This document shows, piece after piece, positions 46,852 through 55,104 of a stretch of DNA of 64,000 nt (its first letter is position 1; every line of letters starts with the position of its first letter). The position numbers were made by a program, and so were the translations under genes. The stretch comes from Motilibacter deserti (lineage in GTDB: Bacteria; Actinomycetota; Actinomycetes; Motilibacterales; Motilibacteraceae): contig NZ_JAANNP010000001.1 of the NCBI RefSeq assembly GCF_011250635.1, positions 962,933 through 1,026,932 on the forward strand, given 5' to 3'. The notes beneath the pieces are model-generated. The model did not search any database. It worked only from the letters and a program-made list of their open reading frames with translations, and was not told the DNA's origin.

Positions 46852-48131
46852 TGTTCGACCCCGCGCTCTACGACCGCCAGGTCCTCCTGCGCGGCCGCCG
46901 CCGGATCCCCCTCGTGGACCGGCGGCTGCGGCTGCGCACGCTGATGGGCACGGCCGGCCCCTGCCTCGTGGTCGCCGTCGCGTACGTCGACCCCGGCAAC
47001 TTCGCGACCAACGTGCAGGCCGGGGCCCTCCTCGGCAACCGGCTGCTCTGGGTGGTCCTGGCCGCGAGCGCGGCGGCGATGCTCGTGCAGTACCTCGCAG
47101 CGAAGGCGGGCGCGGTGACCGGCCGCAGCCTGCCCGAGCTCTGCCGCGACACCTACTCGCGGCCCGTCACGCTCGGGCTGTGGGGAAGCGCGGAGGTCGT
47201 CGCCATGGCGACCGACTTCGTCGAGATCGTGGGCGGGGCGATCGCGCTGCACCTGCTCCTCGGCGTGCCGCTGCCCGTCGGGGGCGCCGTCGTGGGCCTC
47301 GCCGGGACGCTGCTGCTCCTGCTGCGCAGCCGGCGCGCCCGCTTCCAGGGCGCGGTCGCCGCCCTGCTGGCCGTCGTGGTCGGCTGCTTCCTCTTCGCCG
47401 TCTGGCGCCTCGGCGTCGGCGGCCCCGCCGAGCTGTCGCGCGGGCTCGTGCCGAGCTTCGGTGGCAGCGAGGGCCTGCTGCTCGCCACCGGGATCGTGGG
47501 CGCGACGATCATGCCGCACGCGGTCTACGTCCACTCCGCCCTGACCGCGGAGCAGCGCTCGGCGCGGCTGCGCCGCTGCAGCACCAACACCCTGCGGGCG
47601 CACCGCATCGACATCATGGCCGCCCTCGGGGTCGCCACCGTCACCAACGCGGCGATCCTGCTCGTGGCCGCCTCCGCCCTCCACGTCCCGGGCGCGACGG
47701 CCGTCGTCGACACGCTCGAGGGCGCGTATGCCGGGCTGAAGGCCGCGAGCCCCGCGGTCGGCCTCGCCTTCGTCGTGGCGCTGCTCGTCTCCGGCCTCGC
47801 CGCATCCTGCGTGGGCACCTACGCCGGCGACGTCGTGATGCAGGGCTTCCTGCGCCGGCGCATCCCGGTGCTCGTCCGCCGGACCGTCACGCTGGCCCCC
47901 GCGCTCGCCCTGCTCTGCACCGGCGTGGAGCCGACCACGCTGCTCCTGCTCAGCCAGGTCGTGCTCTCGCTCGGGCTGCCCGCGGCCCTGCTGCCGCTGC
48001 TGCACCTGACGGCGAAGCGCTCGGTGATGGGCGAGCACGTCAACAAGCGCGCCACGACCGTCGCCGCGGGGCTCGCTTGCGGGGCCGTGGTCACGCTCAA
48101 CGGCGTCGTGCTTGCCACCGCGCTGGGCTGA
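46851..48131 (+). CDS. NRAMP-family divalent metal transporter
   Basis: 426-aa transporter with about 11 TM helices. Metal-binding motifs are TM1 DPGN (D47-N50, in YVDPGNFATNVQAGA) and TM6 MPH (221-223, in GATIMPHAVYVHSAL). The usual MPHN asparagine is Ala here. It is probably a proton-coupled Mn2+ or Fe2+ importer. Its neighbour upstream encodes a ferritin-like metal-binding protein, although a terminator separates the units. The start overlaps the stop of the small membrane-protein gene. Confidence 0.92.
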   Translation: MFDPALYDRQVLLRGRRRIPLVDRRLRLRTLMGTAGPCLVVAVAYVDPGNFATNVQAGALLGNRLLWVVLAASAAAMLVQYLAAKAGAVTGRSLPELCRDTYSRPVTLGLWGSAEVVAMATDFVEIVGGAIALHLLLGVPLPVGGAVVGLAGTLLLLLRSRRARFQGAVAALLAVVVGCFLFAVWRLGVGGPAELSRGLVPSFGGSEGLLLATGIVGATIMPHAVYVHSALTAEQRSARLRRCSTNTLRAHRIDIMAALGVATVTNAAILLVAASALHVPGATAVVDTLEGAYAGLKAASPAVGLAFVVALLVSGLAASCVGTYAGDVVMQGFLRRRIPVLVRRTVTLAPALALLCTGVEPTTLLLLSQVVLSLGLPAALLPLLHLTAKRSVMGEHVNKRATTVAAGLACGAVVTLNGVVLATALG

Positions 48132-48177
48132 CCAGGGCCGCGAGAGCTGTGCACGCTGCCGGGTAGGGTCGGCCCAC

Positions 48178-49506
48178 ATGTCCACGACCGGAGCCGCGCC
48201 CGGACGGCACCGCAGCCCGGACCAGCCGCGCCCGCGCGGTGGCGGGAACGGCGACGGCAGCGCGGGTGACGCCGTACGCCTGCGCGACCTGCTGCGGATG
48301 AAGCGCCGGGCGACGGGCCTGCTCGCGGCGACCGCCGGGGTCTTCCTGCTGACGTTCGCGCTGCCCGACACGACGGCGGTGGGCTTCCTGCGCTCGGCCG
48401 CCGAGGCCGGGATGGTCGGCGGGCTCGCGGACTGGTTCGCGGTCACGGCGCTCTTCCGAAGGCCGCTCGGGCTGCCGATCCCCCACACGGCGCTCGTCCC
48501 GACCCGCAAGGACGCGCTGGCCGAGAACCTCGGCCAGTTCGTGACGGGGCACTTCCTCACGCGCGAGACACTGCACGCGCGGCTCACCGAGGCCCGGCTC
48601 CCCGCCCGGCTGGGCACGGCCTTGGCGACCCCCGCGGTGGCCGAGCGGCTGGGCAGGGAGGCGATGACGGCCGCGGTCGCCGCGCTGTCGTCCGTACGCC
48701 CGGAGGACCTCACCGACGCCGCGCTGGAGCTGGCGCGCCGCGACGTGGCCGCCCGGTCGTACTCCTCGCTGCTCGGCCGGTTCCTCGCCGACCGGGTCGA
48801 GGGCGGCGCCCACCGGCCCGTCGTCGACCTCGTGCTGCCCTACCTGCGCACGTCCCTGACCGAGAACCGAGCGACGCTGCGCGTGCACCTGAAGGACCTC
48901 GGCGAGGGCATGGGCGTGCTCGCGTCGATGTTCGTCACCGCCAAGCGCGTCGACCGCCTGCTCGACGGCGTCGTCGACCTGCTGCGGGCGATGGAGCGCG
49001 ACCCGGAGCACCAGCTGCGCGGCGTGCTGGAGCGCTTCCTGCGCAGCCTGGCGACGGACCTGCAGCAGGACGCCGACCTCGCCGAGCGGGTCGACGGGAT
49101 GCTGCGCGACGTCCTCGACGACCCGCAGACCAGGAACTGGGTTTCCGGAATCCTCAACGGTGCGTTGGAGACCGCGCGGTCGGCGCTGGCCGACCCCGAC
49201 GGCGCGATGCGCCAGCGGCTGACCCGCGCGCTGATCGACCTGGGCAACCGGGCCGTCGAGGACGCGGAGTTCCAGGCGCGGCTGCAGCGCTGGTCCGAGC
49301 AGGCGGTGATGTACCTCGTGGACAACTACGCCGAGGAGTTCACGCGGCTGATCCGCGACACGGTCGCGAGCTGGGACGGCCCCGCGACCGCACACCGCAT
49401 CGAGCTCGCCGCCGGCCGCGACCTGCAGTTCATCCGCGTCAACGGCACGGTCGTCGGCGCGCTCGCCGGCCTCGTCATCCACGCCGTCGCGGTCCTGCTG
49501 GGCTGA
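48178..49506 (+). CDS. DUF445 domain-containing protein
   Basis: 442 aa. A TM segment near 45-65 and a second at the C-terminus (VVGALAGLVIHAVAVLLG) flank a large helical region with DUF445 features (AAEAGMVGGLADWFAVTALFRRPLGLPIPHTALVPTRKDALAENLGQFVTGHFL). DUF445 proteins are membrane-associated and uncharacterised. ATG 48178 is 46 bp after the NRAMP stop. Convergent with the DUF427 gene. Confidence 0.9.
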   Translation: MSTTGAAPGRHRSPDQPRPRGGGNGDGSAGDAVRLRDLLRMKRRATGLLAATAGVFLLTFALPDTTAVGFLRSAAEAGMVGGLADWFAVTALFRRPLGLPIPHTALVPTRKDALAENLGQFVTGHFLTRETLHARLTEARLPARLGTALATPAVAERLGREAMTAAVAALSSVRPEDLTDAALELARRDVAARSYSSLLGRFLADRVEGGAHRPVVDLVLPYLRTSLTENRATLRVHLKDLGEGMGVLASMFVTAKRVDRLLDGVVDLLRAMERDPEHQLRGVLERFLRSLATDLQQDADLAERVDGMLRDVLDDPQTRNWVSGILNGALETARSALADPDGAMRQRLTRALIDLGNRAVEDAEFQARLQRWSEQAVMYLVDNYAEEFTRLIRDTVASWDGPATAHRIELAAGRDLQFIRVNGTVVGALAGLVIHAVAVLLG

Positions 49507-49540
49507 GAGTCCTCCAGGAAGCCCGCCCGACGGGCCGGGG

Positions 49541-50374
49541 TCAGGAGAACGGCGTGACCGGACGCTCCTGCAGCTCGCCGTCGAGGAAGACGTCGACCTT
49601 CTCGTCGTAGAACGCGATGAGCCCCGCGATCTTCTGGCTCTCCGGCAGTGGGGACCGGTAGCACCAGGCAAGGTCCTCGTGCTCGCGCGGCACCCCGCCG
49701 TCCGCAGCGGGGAGGACGACCGACCACCAGTCCGCGACGCCTTTGTAGGGGCAGCGCGAGACGCTGTCCGTGCGGCGCAGCAGCTCGAGGCGTACGTCGC
49801 CCATCGGCAGGTAGTAGCGCGGCGGCAGCCCGGTCTCGAACAGGACCCGCGGCTGCGTCGACTCGGCCAGCACCACGCCGTCGAGCTCGATCCGGACGTG
49901 CCGGGAGCTGGCCAGGACGTCGACCCGGCTGTAGGGGTCGCGCGGGTGGACGTAGACCGGCTCGTCCTCCTCGAGCCACTCGTCCATCGACTCCCAGTCC
50001 AGCCGCACCAGCTCGCGCAGCTCGGGCATCGGCGAGTCGGGGTAGGCGAGGGCGGCGTCCGGGACCGTGCGGCCGGCGACGGTGACGTCGAGGACGTGCC
50101 CGTCCCCCCGGCTCGGCGAGCGCTCGACCCGGCCCGTGTCGGCCAGCTCGGCGCGCACGTCCGCGCGCGGCACGTAGTAGGTCGGGTAGTAGGGCTTCTC
50201 CCACACCAGGAGCGCGGACCGGGTGTCGGCCACGGCGACGCCGTCGACCAGCGCGCGCACCCGCTTCGGCGAGGGCTCGACCCTCACGCGCCCGCGGGCC
50301 CGGCCGCCGGCCCGGCGGGCGGGCGGTGCCGCGGCTGGCTGCCGATTCTCGGTACCGATCGTCGCCTCGTCCAT
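49541..50374 (-). CDS. DUF427 domain protein (two domains)
   Basis: 277 aa with two DUF427 units: first RVEPSPKRVRALVDGVAVADTRSALLVWEKPYYPTYYVP (about 30-125), second HVRIELDGVVLAESTQPRVLFETGLPPRYYLPMGDV with CPYKGVADWWS and LAWCYRSPLPESQKIAGLIAFYDEKVDVFLDGE (about 165-270). Single DUF427 domains form small beta barrels of unknown function. ATG 50374 has AAGGGA upstream. Divergent from the EamA transporter gene. Confidence 0.9.
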   Translation of the reverse strand: MDEATIGTENRQPAAAPPARRAGGRARGRVRVEPSPKRVRALVDGVAVADTRSALLVWEKPYYPTYYVPRADVRAELADTGRVERSPSRGDGHVLDVTVAGRTVPDAALAYPDSPMPELRELVRLDWESMDEWLEEDEPVYVHPRDPYSRVDVLASSRHVRIELDGVVLAESTQPRVLFETGLPPRYYLPMGDVRLELLRRTDSVSRCPYKGVADWWSVVLPAADGGVPREHEDLAWCYRSPLPESQKIAGLIAFYDEKVDVFLDGELQERPVTPFS

Positions 50375-50510
50375 GATGGGATTCCCTTCCGCCTGCCGGC
50401 CCCGGCCGCCGGCCCCCGTGCCGTCCTCGTGCGATTCTCGCCGAGCCGCGGCCCGGTGGCGGCACGGGTTTCGACAGTTCGCCGGGGCGTGCACGGACGG
50501 AGACGGAGCG

Positions 50511-51413
50511 TTGCGAGGCACGGGGTTGGCCGGGGCCGGGCTGGTCCTGCTCTCGGCGGCGGGGTTCGGCGCCATGGCGGTGTTCGCGAAGCTGGCGTAC
50601 GACGCCGGCGCCGACGTGCACGGCGTGCTGCTGAGCCGCTTCGTGCTCGCTGCGGTGCTGCTGCGCGCGCTCATGGCGGTCACCGGGGCGACGTGGCCGC
50701 GGGGGCGCGACCTGCGCCTGCTGCTGGCGATGGGCGGGGTCGGCTACGTGATCCAGTCGATGACGTATTTCGCGGCCCTCACCCGGCTGCCCGCCGGGAC
50801 GGTCGCGGTCGTCTTCTACAGCTACCCGGTGCTGGTGACGGCCGCGGTCGCCGTGACCGCCCGGCGCGCGCCCCGCCTCGCCGCGGCCCTGGGCTGCGTC
50901 CTGGCCACGGTCGGGGTGGGGGTCGTCGCCGGCCCGTCGCTGTCCGGGGACGCGCTCGGTTTGCTGCTCGCCGCGACGGCCGCCGTGACCTACACCGGCT
51001 ACATCCTGGCCGGCAGCCGCATCTCCTCCGACGTCAGCCCGATCTCCTCCACGGCGGTCGTCTGCGCCGCGGCCGCGGTCGTGTACGCCGTGGGCTGGCT
51101 CGTGGAGACCCCCTCGTTCCCCACCACCGCCGGCGGGTGGGGCGCGACCGCGGCGACGGCCGCCGTCTCGACGGTGCTGGCGATCCCGACCTTCTTCGCC
51201 GGCATCAAGCTGCTCGGCCCGGCCGCCGCGGCCGCCATCAGCAGCGCCGAGCCGATCTTCACGGCGCTGTCGGCGTTCCTCGTCTTCGACGAGCGGCTCT
51301 CGCCCTGGCAGGCCGCGGGCGCCGGGCTGGTGTGCGTCTCGGTGGCTCTCGTCAGCCTCACGAGCGCGCCGACGGAGCGGGCCGAGACCTCGCCGGTGGC
51401 GGTGGAGCGGTGA
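50511..51413 (+). CDS. EamA-family (DMT) transporter
   Basis: 300-aa permease with ten TM helices in two EamA repeats (LVLLSAAGFGAMAVFAKLAYDAG and ALGLLLAATAAVTYTGYILAG). EamA proteins export metabolites such as amino acids. Substrate unknown. The only sensible start is TTG 50511, with GGAG two to three nt upstream. The stop overlaps the next GTG (GTGA), coupling it to the acetyltransferase. Confidence 0.88.
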   Translation: MRGTGLAGAGLVLLSAAGFGAMAVFAKLAYDAGADVHGVLLSRFVLAAVLLRALMAVTGATWPRGRDLRLLLAMGGVGYVIQSMTYFAALTRLPAGTVAVVFYSYPVLVTAAVAVTARRAPRLAAALGCVLATVGVGVVAGPSLSGDALGLLLAATAAVTYTGYILAGSRISSDVSPISSTAVVCAAAAVVYAVGWLVETPSFPTTAGGWGATAATAAVSTVLAIPTFFAGIKLLGPAAAAAISSAEPIFTALSAFLVFDERLSPWQAAGAGLVCVSVALVSLTSAPTERAETSPVAVER

Positions 51414-51904
51414 GCGCCGGCCTCGACATCGAGGTGCGCCGCGCCGTCCCGGACGAGTGGCAGGCGGTCAGAGCGGCCAGGCTGCGCGCGCTGGCGGACG
51501 CGCCGGAGGCGTTCGGCGCGTCCCTGGCCGACGAGGAGCGCCTCGACGAGCCCGGCTGGCGGCGCCGGGTCACCGAAACCCCGTGGGTCCTCGCGCGGGC
51601 CGCGGGCGTACCGGTCGGTGTCGTCGCCGCCGTGCCCGAGGACCTGCACCCGGGGCAGCAACGGCTCATCGCGATGTGGGTCGACCCCGGCCACCGCGGC
51701 GGCCCGGTCGCGGGGCTGCTCGTGGAGGTGCTGTGCGACTGGGCGCGCACGGCATCGGCCACCGGAGTCAGCCTCTGGGTCACGCAGGACAACGCGCGGG
51801 CGCGTGGGCTCTACGAGCGGCTGGGCTTCGTCGCCACGGGCGAGCGCGAGCCGATGGTCGGGGCGCCCGACGTCACCGTAGAGCGGATGCAGCGGCCGCT
51901 CTGA
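51410..51904 (+). CDS. GNAT-family N-acetyltransferase
   Basis: 164 aa. Acetyl-CoA-binding region WVDPGHRGGPVAGLLVEVLCDWA (about 98-120; RGGPVAG replaces the usual Q/RxxGxG/A), then NARARGLYERLGFVATGEREPM, the classical C-terminal beta-alpha. N-terminal residues IEVRRAVPDEWQAVRAARLRAL match family starts. GTG 51410 overlaps the EamA stop by 4 bp. Coupling with an exporter may mean acetylation and export of the same small molecule; this is inference. Confidence 0.9.
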   Translation: MSAGLDIEVRRAVPDEWQAVRAARLRALADAPEAFGASLADEERLDEPGWRRRVTETPWVLARAAGVPVGVVAAVPEDLHPGQQRLIAMWVDPGHRGGPVAGLLVEVLCDWARTASATGVSLWVTQDNARARGLYERLGFVATGEREPMVGAPDVTVERMQRPL

Positions 51905-51905
51905 G

Positions 51906-51941
51906 GCGACGTCGGGCGCCCCCCGGGCGCGACGTCAGGCG
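51906..51941. repeat. Direct repeat between convergent GNAT and M28 genes
   Basis: GCGACGTC(G/A)GGCG at 51906-51918 and 51929-51941. The second copy contains the M28 peptidase stop (complement 51935-51937). Confidence 0.6.
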
Positions 51942-53356
51942 ATGGGGCCCGCCGTCGCGTACATCGCCGAGCTGATGAACTCCAGCGACAGCTTCAGCCG
52001 GTCACGGCTCACGTTGAGCGCGACCGTGTCCTCGGGCGTGTGGTACGGCGGCTCGAGCAGCGCGGGGCTGCCCTGGGCGCGCCAGGTGAAGTTGCCGCTC
52101 GCGATGCCGACGTCCTGGAACGACTGGTGGTCGCTGGACCCGCGCAGCGTCACCGGCGAGAGCATCGAGGAGTAGCCGAGCCGGTTCGCGGCGGCGATCA
52201 CCGCAGCCGTCGCCGCGTTGGGCTGGCCGTTGGCCGACAGCACCCAGTACATCGTCGCCTGGTCCCAGCTGGTCGCGACCATGTCGTTGTTGAAGACGGC
52301 GAGATAGCGCGCCCGCTCGGCCGGCGAGAGCGACGCGACGTAGTAGCGCGACCCGATGAGCCCCTGCTCCTCCGAGCCCCACAGGCCGAACTGGATCGTC
52401 GCCTCGGTCGGCAGCTTGCGCAGCGTCTGCGCGAGCTCCAGCGTGAGGGCGGTGCCGGACCCGTCGTCGTTGGCGCCCTTGGCGCCGATCACGGAGTCGT
52501 AGTGGGCGCAGACCATGACGACGGGGGCTGCCGGGTCGCCCGCGCGCTCGGCGAGCACGTTGCGCGACGTCAGCCCCCGGTGGGCCGCGGTCCGGACCCG
52601 CAGGTCCAGCGGCCCGGCCGCGACGAGCGCGCGCAGCCGCTCCTTCTGCACCTGGGCGGCGCCGAGCACTGGGATGGCGACCGGGCCGCTGATGGCGGGG
52701 GTGAAGGCGCCGGCCCGGCGGGGGAACACCTGGTCGGCCGCGAGGAAGACGATCGCGGCGGCGCCGCGCGCGACCGCGGTCGCGACGGCCGCGTTCCGGG
52801 CCGCGGCCGTGCCCGGGTAGTCGACGAGGACGACCTTGCCCGTCACGTCCGCGGGGTAGCCCGCGGCGCCGCCCGCCCCGACGTCGACCGCTTCACCGCG
52901 CACCACTGTGTCGAGCGCCCCCTGGGACGAGGCGCCGACCTGCCAGCAGATGTCCTGCGGCAGCGGCGTGCCGCCCCGGCGCTCGAGCTCGCCCAGGAAC
53001 TTGTCGGCCACGGGGAACGGCTGCAGCCGCGTCGCGAACCCCCACCGGTCGAGCCGCTCGGCGAGGTACTCCGCGGCCTCCGCCTCGGACTCGGTGCCGC
53101 CGATGCGCGGGCCGATGCTCTCGCTGAGCTTCTCGATGTGCTGGAGCGCGCGGTCGGCGTTCAGCAGCTTGAACAGGCGCTGCTCGTCGGCGGGCAGCGC
53201 CGCGGCCGCCTGCAGGGCCCGGGCCGGCGCGGCCCACGCGGTGCCGGGCAGCAGGGTGGCCGCCGCAGCACCGGCGAGCAGCCCGATGGCCCGCCGTCGG
53301 TCCAGCCCACGCCCGCTGGGCGCCTCGCAGTCGCAGCTGGAGGGGTCGCTCGACAT
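51935..53356 (-). CDS. Tat-exported M28 family metallopeptidase
   Basis: 473 aa. Twin-arginine signal (DRRRAIGLLAGAAAATLLPGTAWA, about 18-42). A PA-like insert precedes the M28 zinc aminopeptidase domain: AHYDSVIGAKGANDDGSGTA (His, Asp), GSEEQGLIGS (catalytic Glu), FNNDMVATSW and SSDHQSFQDVG (His). Secreted aminopeptidase, likely feeding on peptides. ATG 53356 with GGGGAG upstream. The frame to 53434 has no better start. An AT-richer stretch near 53426-53445 may be its promoter. Confidence 0.92.
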   Translation of the reverse strand: MSSDPSSCDCEAPSGRGLDRRRAIGLLAGAAAATLLPGTAWAAPARALQAAAALPADEQRLFKLLNADRALQHIEKLSESIGPRIGGTESEAEAAEYLAERLDRWGFATRLQPFPVADKFLGELERRGGTPLPQDICWQVGASSQGALDTVVRGEAVDVGAGGAAGYPADVTGKVVLVDYPGTAAARNAAVATAVARGAAAIVFLAADQVFPRRAGAFTPAISGPVAIPVLGAAQVQKERLRALVAAGPLDLRVRTAAHRGLTSRNVLAERAGDPAAPVVMVCAHYDSVIGAKGANDDGSGTALTLELAQTLRKLPTEATIQFGLWGSEEQGLIGSRYYVASLSPAERARYLAVFNNDMVATSWDQATMYWVLSANGQPNAATAAVIAAANRLGYSSMLSPVTLRGSSDHQSFQDVGIASGNFTWRAQGSPALLEPPYHTPEDTVALNVSRDRLKLSLEFISSAMYATAGPIA

Positions 53357-53586
53357 TCTGATCACTCCCCGAGAGCGGTGAGCGCACGGACATGGCGCCG
53401 GCGCGAACCGGACGCTAGAGCCAACAAAGCCCATTAATCAAGACTCCCGGCGCAACTATCACGACGGTCGATCAACCGGCTCATGTCGGTTGCAGCGGTC
53501 GGCACGCGGACGAAACCTGCCCGCAACGGAAGCCGAACTGGAATTCAGGAACGCAGCGGGCGGGAAGCGAGCCCGGCCCGCCCCGG

Positions 53587-54558
53587 TCAGGACGCGAACG
53601 TCTTGCGGTACGCCGCCGGCGACGTCTGCAGCACGCGTCGGAAGTGCTGCCGGAAGGTCACCACGCTCTCGAAGCCCGTCGCGCCCGCGACCGCCTCCAC
53701 GCTCATCGTGCCGGCCTCGAGCAGCGGCAGGCTCGCCTGCACCCGCTGCGCGACGAGCCACCGCATCGGCGAGGTGCCCAGCTGCCGGAGGAAATGGCGG
53801 GAGTAGCTCCGGGGGGACATCGCGGCGCGGGCGGCGAGGTCGGCAAGCGAGATCGGCGAAGCGAGGTTCTGCAGTGCCCATTCGACGCTGCGCGCGACGG
53901 CGCCGTCCTCGGGGCTCGCGGTCACGGGGGCCTCGATGAACTGCGCCTGCCCGCCCTCCCGGTGGGCCGGGACGACGAGCCGGCGGGCCACGGCGTTCGC
54001 GACCGTCGCGCCGTGGTCGAGGCGGATGAGGTGCAGGCAGAGATCGATGCCGGCCGCACTCCCAGCGCTGGTGAAGACGTTCGCGTCCTCGGTGTAGAGC
54101 ACGTCGGCGTCCACCAGCACGCGCGGGAAGCGCTCGCGCAGCAGGCCGGCGTAGCGCCAGTGCGTCGTCGCCCGCCGGCCGTCGAGCAGGCCGGCCTGCG
54201 CCAAGGCGAAGGCGCCCGAGCAGATCGACACCACCCGTGCGCCGCGCGCATGGGCCGCCCGCAGGACGGCCGACAGCTCGTCCGGTACGTCGTCATGCAC
54301 GTCCGCCACGCCCGGGACGATCACGGTGCCGGCCCGCGCGACGGCCTCGAGGCCGTACGGCGCCTCGACCCGGAGCCCACCTACGGTCCGGACGGCTTCG
54401 CCCCGAGGCACACAGACGCTCAGCGAGTACCAGGGGACGTCGAGCTCGGGCCGCGGCAGCCCGAACGCCTCGATCACGATGGCGCTCTCGAAGGGCGACA
54501 TGCCGTCGAAGAGGACCAGCGCGACCTCGTGCGGCGGTGGCAGGACCCGGAGGGGCAT
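53587..54558 (-). CDS. AraC-family regulator with GATase1-like domain
   Basis: 323 aa. The N-terminal DJ-1/PfpI-like domain (VALVLFDGMSPFESAIVIEAFG; SICSGAFALAQAGLLDGRRATTHW with the nucleophile-position Cys) is followed by AraC HTH (ISLADLAARAAMSPRSYSRHFLRQLGTSPMRWLVAQRVQ and VEAVAGATGFESVVTFRQHFRRVLQTSPAAYRKTF). FtrA/GlxA-type regulator. Divergent from a rhodanese gene, which it may control. The 111-bp gap holds both promoters. Confidence 0.93.
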   Translation of the reverse strand: MPLRVLPPPHEVALVLFDGMSPFESAIVIEAFGLPRPELDVPWYSLSVCVPRGEAVRTVGGLRVEAPYGLEAVARAGTVIVPGVADVHDDVPDELSAVLRAAHARGARVVSICSGAFALAQAGLLDGRRATTHWRYAGLLRERFPRVLVDADVLYTEDANVFTSAGSAAGIDLCLHLIRLDHGATVANAVARRLVVPAHREGGQAQFIEAPVTASPEDGAVARSVEWALQNLASPISLADLAARAAMSPRSYSRHFLRQLGTSPMRWLVAQRVQASLPLLEAGTMSVEAVAGATGFESVVTFRQHFRRVLQTSPAAYRKTFAS

Positions 54559-54669
54559 GGCTCGAGCGTAGTGGCGAGAACCCATCGGTACGTGGCGTTC
54601 GCGCCACTCGCCGGCGTGGCCGCCGTGCCGCAGCCTGAAGTGGACACAGAACCGAGCATCGGAGGGCCG

Positions 54670-55104
54670 ATGAACGCGACCGAGCAGGCGATCGAGCACT
54701 TCACCCGGCGGCTGCAGCACGAGACCGACGTCTCCGACGTCGCGGAGCGCCTGGCTTCCGGTGATCCAGGCCTGGTCCTCGTCGACGTCCGTGACGACGC
54801 CTCGTGGGCGCAGGGCCGGATCGCCGGCGCGCTCCACCTGCCGCGGCGCGAGATCGCGGCCCGCGCCCGGGCGCTCGTCCCCGGGGGCGCGGAGGTCGTG
54901 ACGTACTGCTGGGGGCCCGGCTGCAACGGTGCAACGAAAGGCGCACTGGCGTTCGCCGAACTCGGCTACCGGGTCAAGGAGATGCTCGGCGGCTACGAGT
55001 ACTGGGTGCGCGAAGGGCTCGAGACCGAGTCGGCCGCAGGGCCTCGCCGGCTCGAGCCCGACGCGCTGACGGTCGCTATCGGGTCGCCGGCGTGCGCCTG
55101 CTGA
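54670..55104 (+). CDS. Rhodanese-like protein
   Basis: 144-aa single rhodanese domain: VLVDVRDDASWAQGRIAGALHLPRREIAARA and the active loop TYCWGPGCNGATKGALAFAELGY with Cys80 as likely persulfide-carrying residue and a second Cys85. An LGGYEYWVREG segment follows. Two more Cys end the protein (ACAC). GGAGG lies 5 nt before ATG. Its end overlaps the convergent MFS-Usp gene by 29 bp. Often found opposite an AraC/GlxA regulator as here. Confidence 0.92.
   Translation: MNATEQAIEHFTRRLQHETDVSDVAERLASGDPGLVLVDVRDDASWAQGRIAGALHLPRREIAARARALVPGGAEVVTYCWGPGCNGATKGALAFAELGYRVKEMLGGYEYWVREGLETESAAGPRRLEPDALTVAIGSPACAC

Noticed and set aside
49507-49540. Terminator between the DUF445 and DUF427 genes
   Set aside because: Only a 5-bp GCCCG/CGGGC stem is visible; too weak to call.
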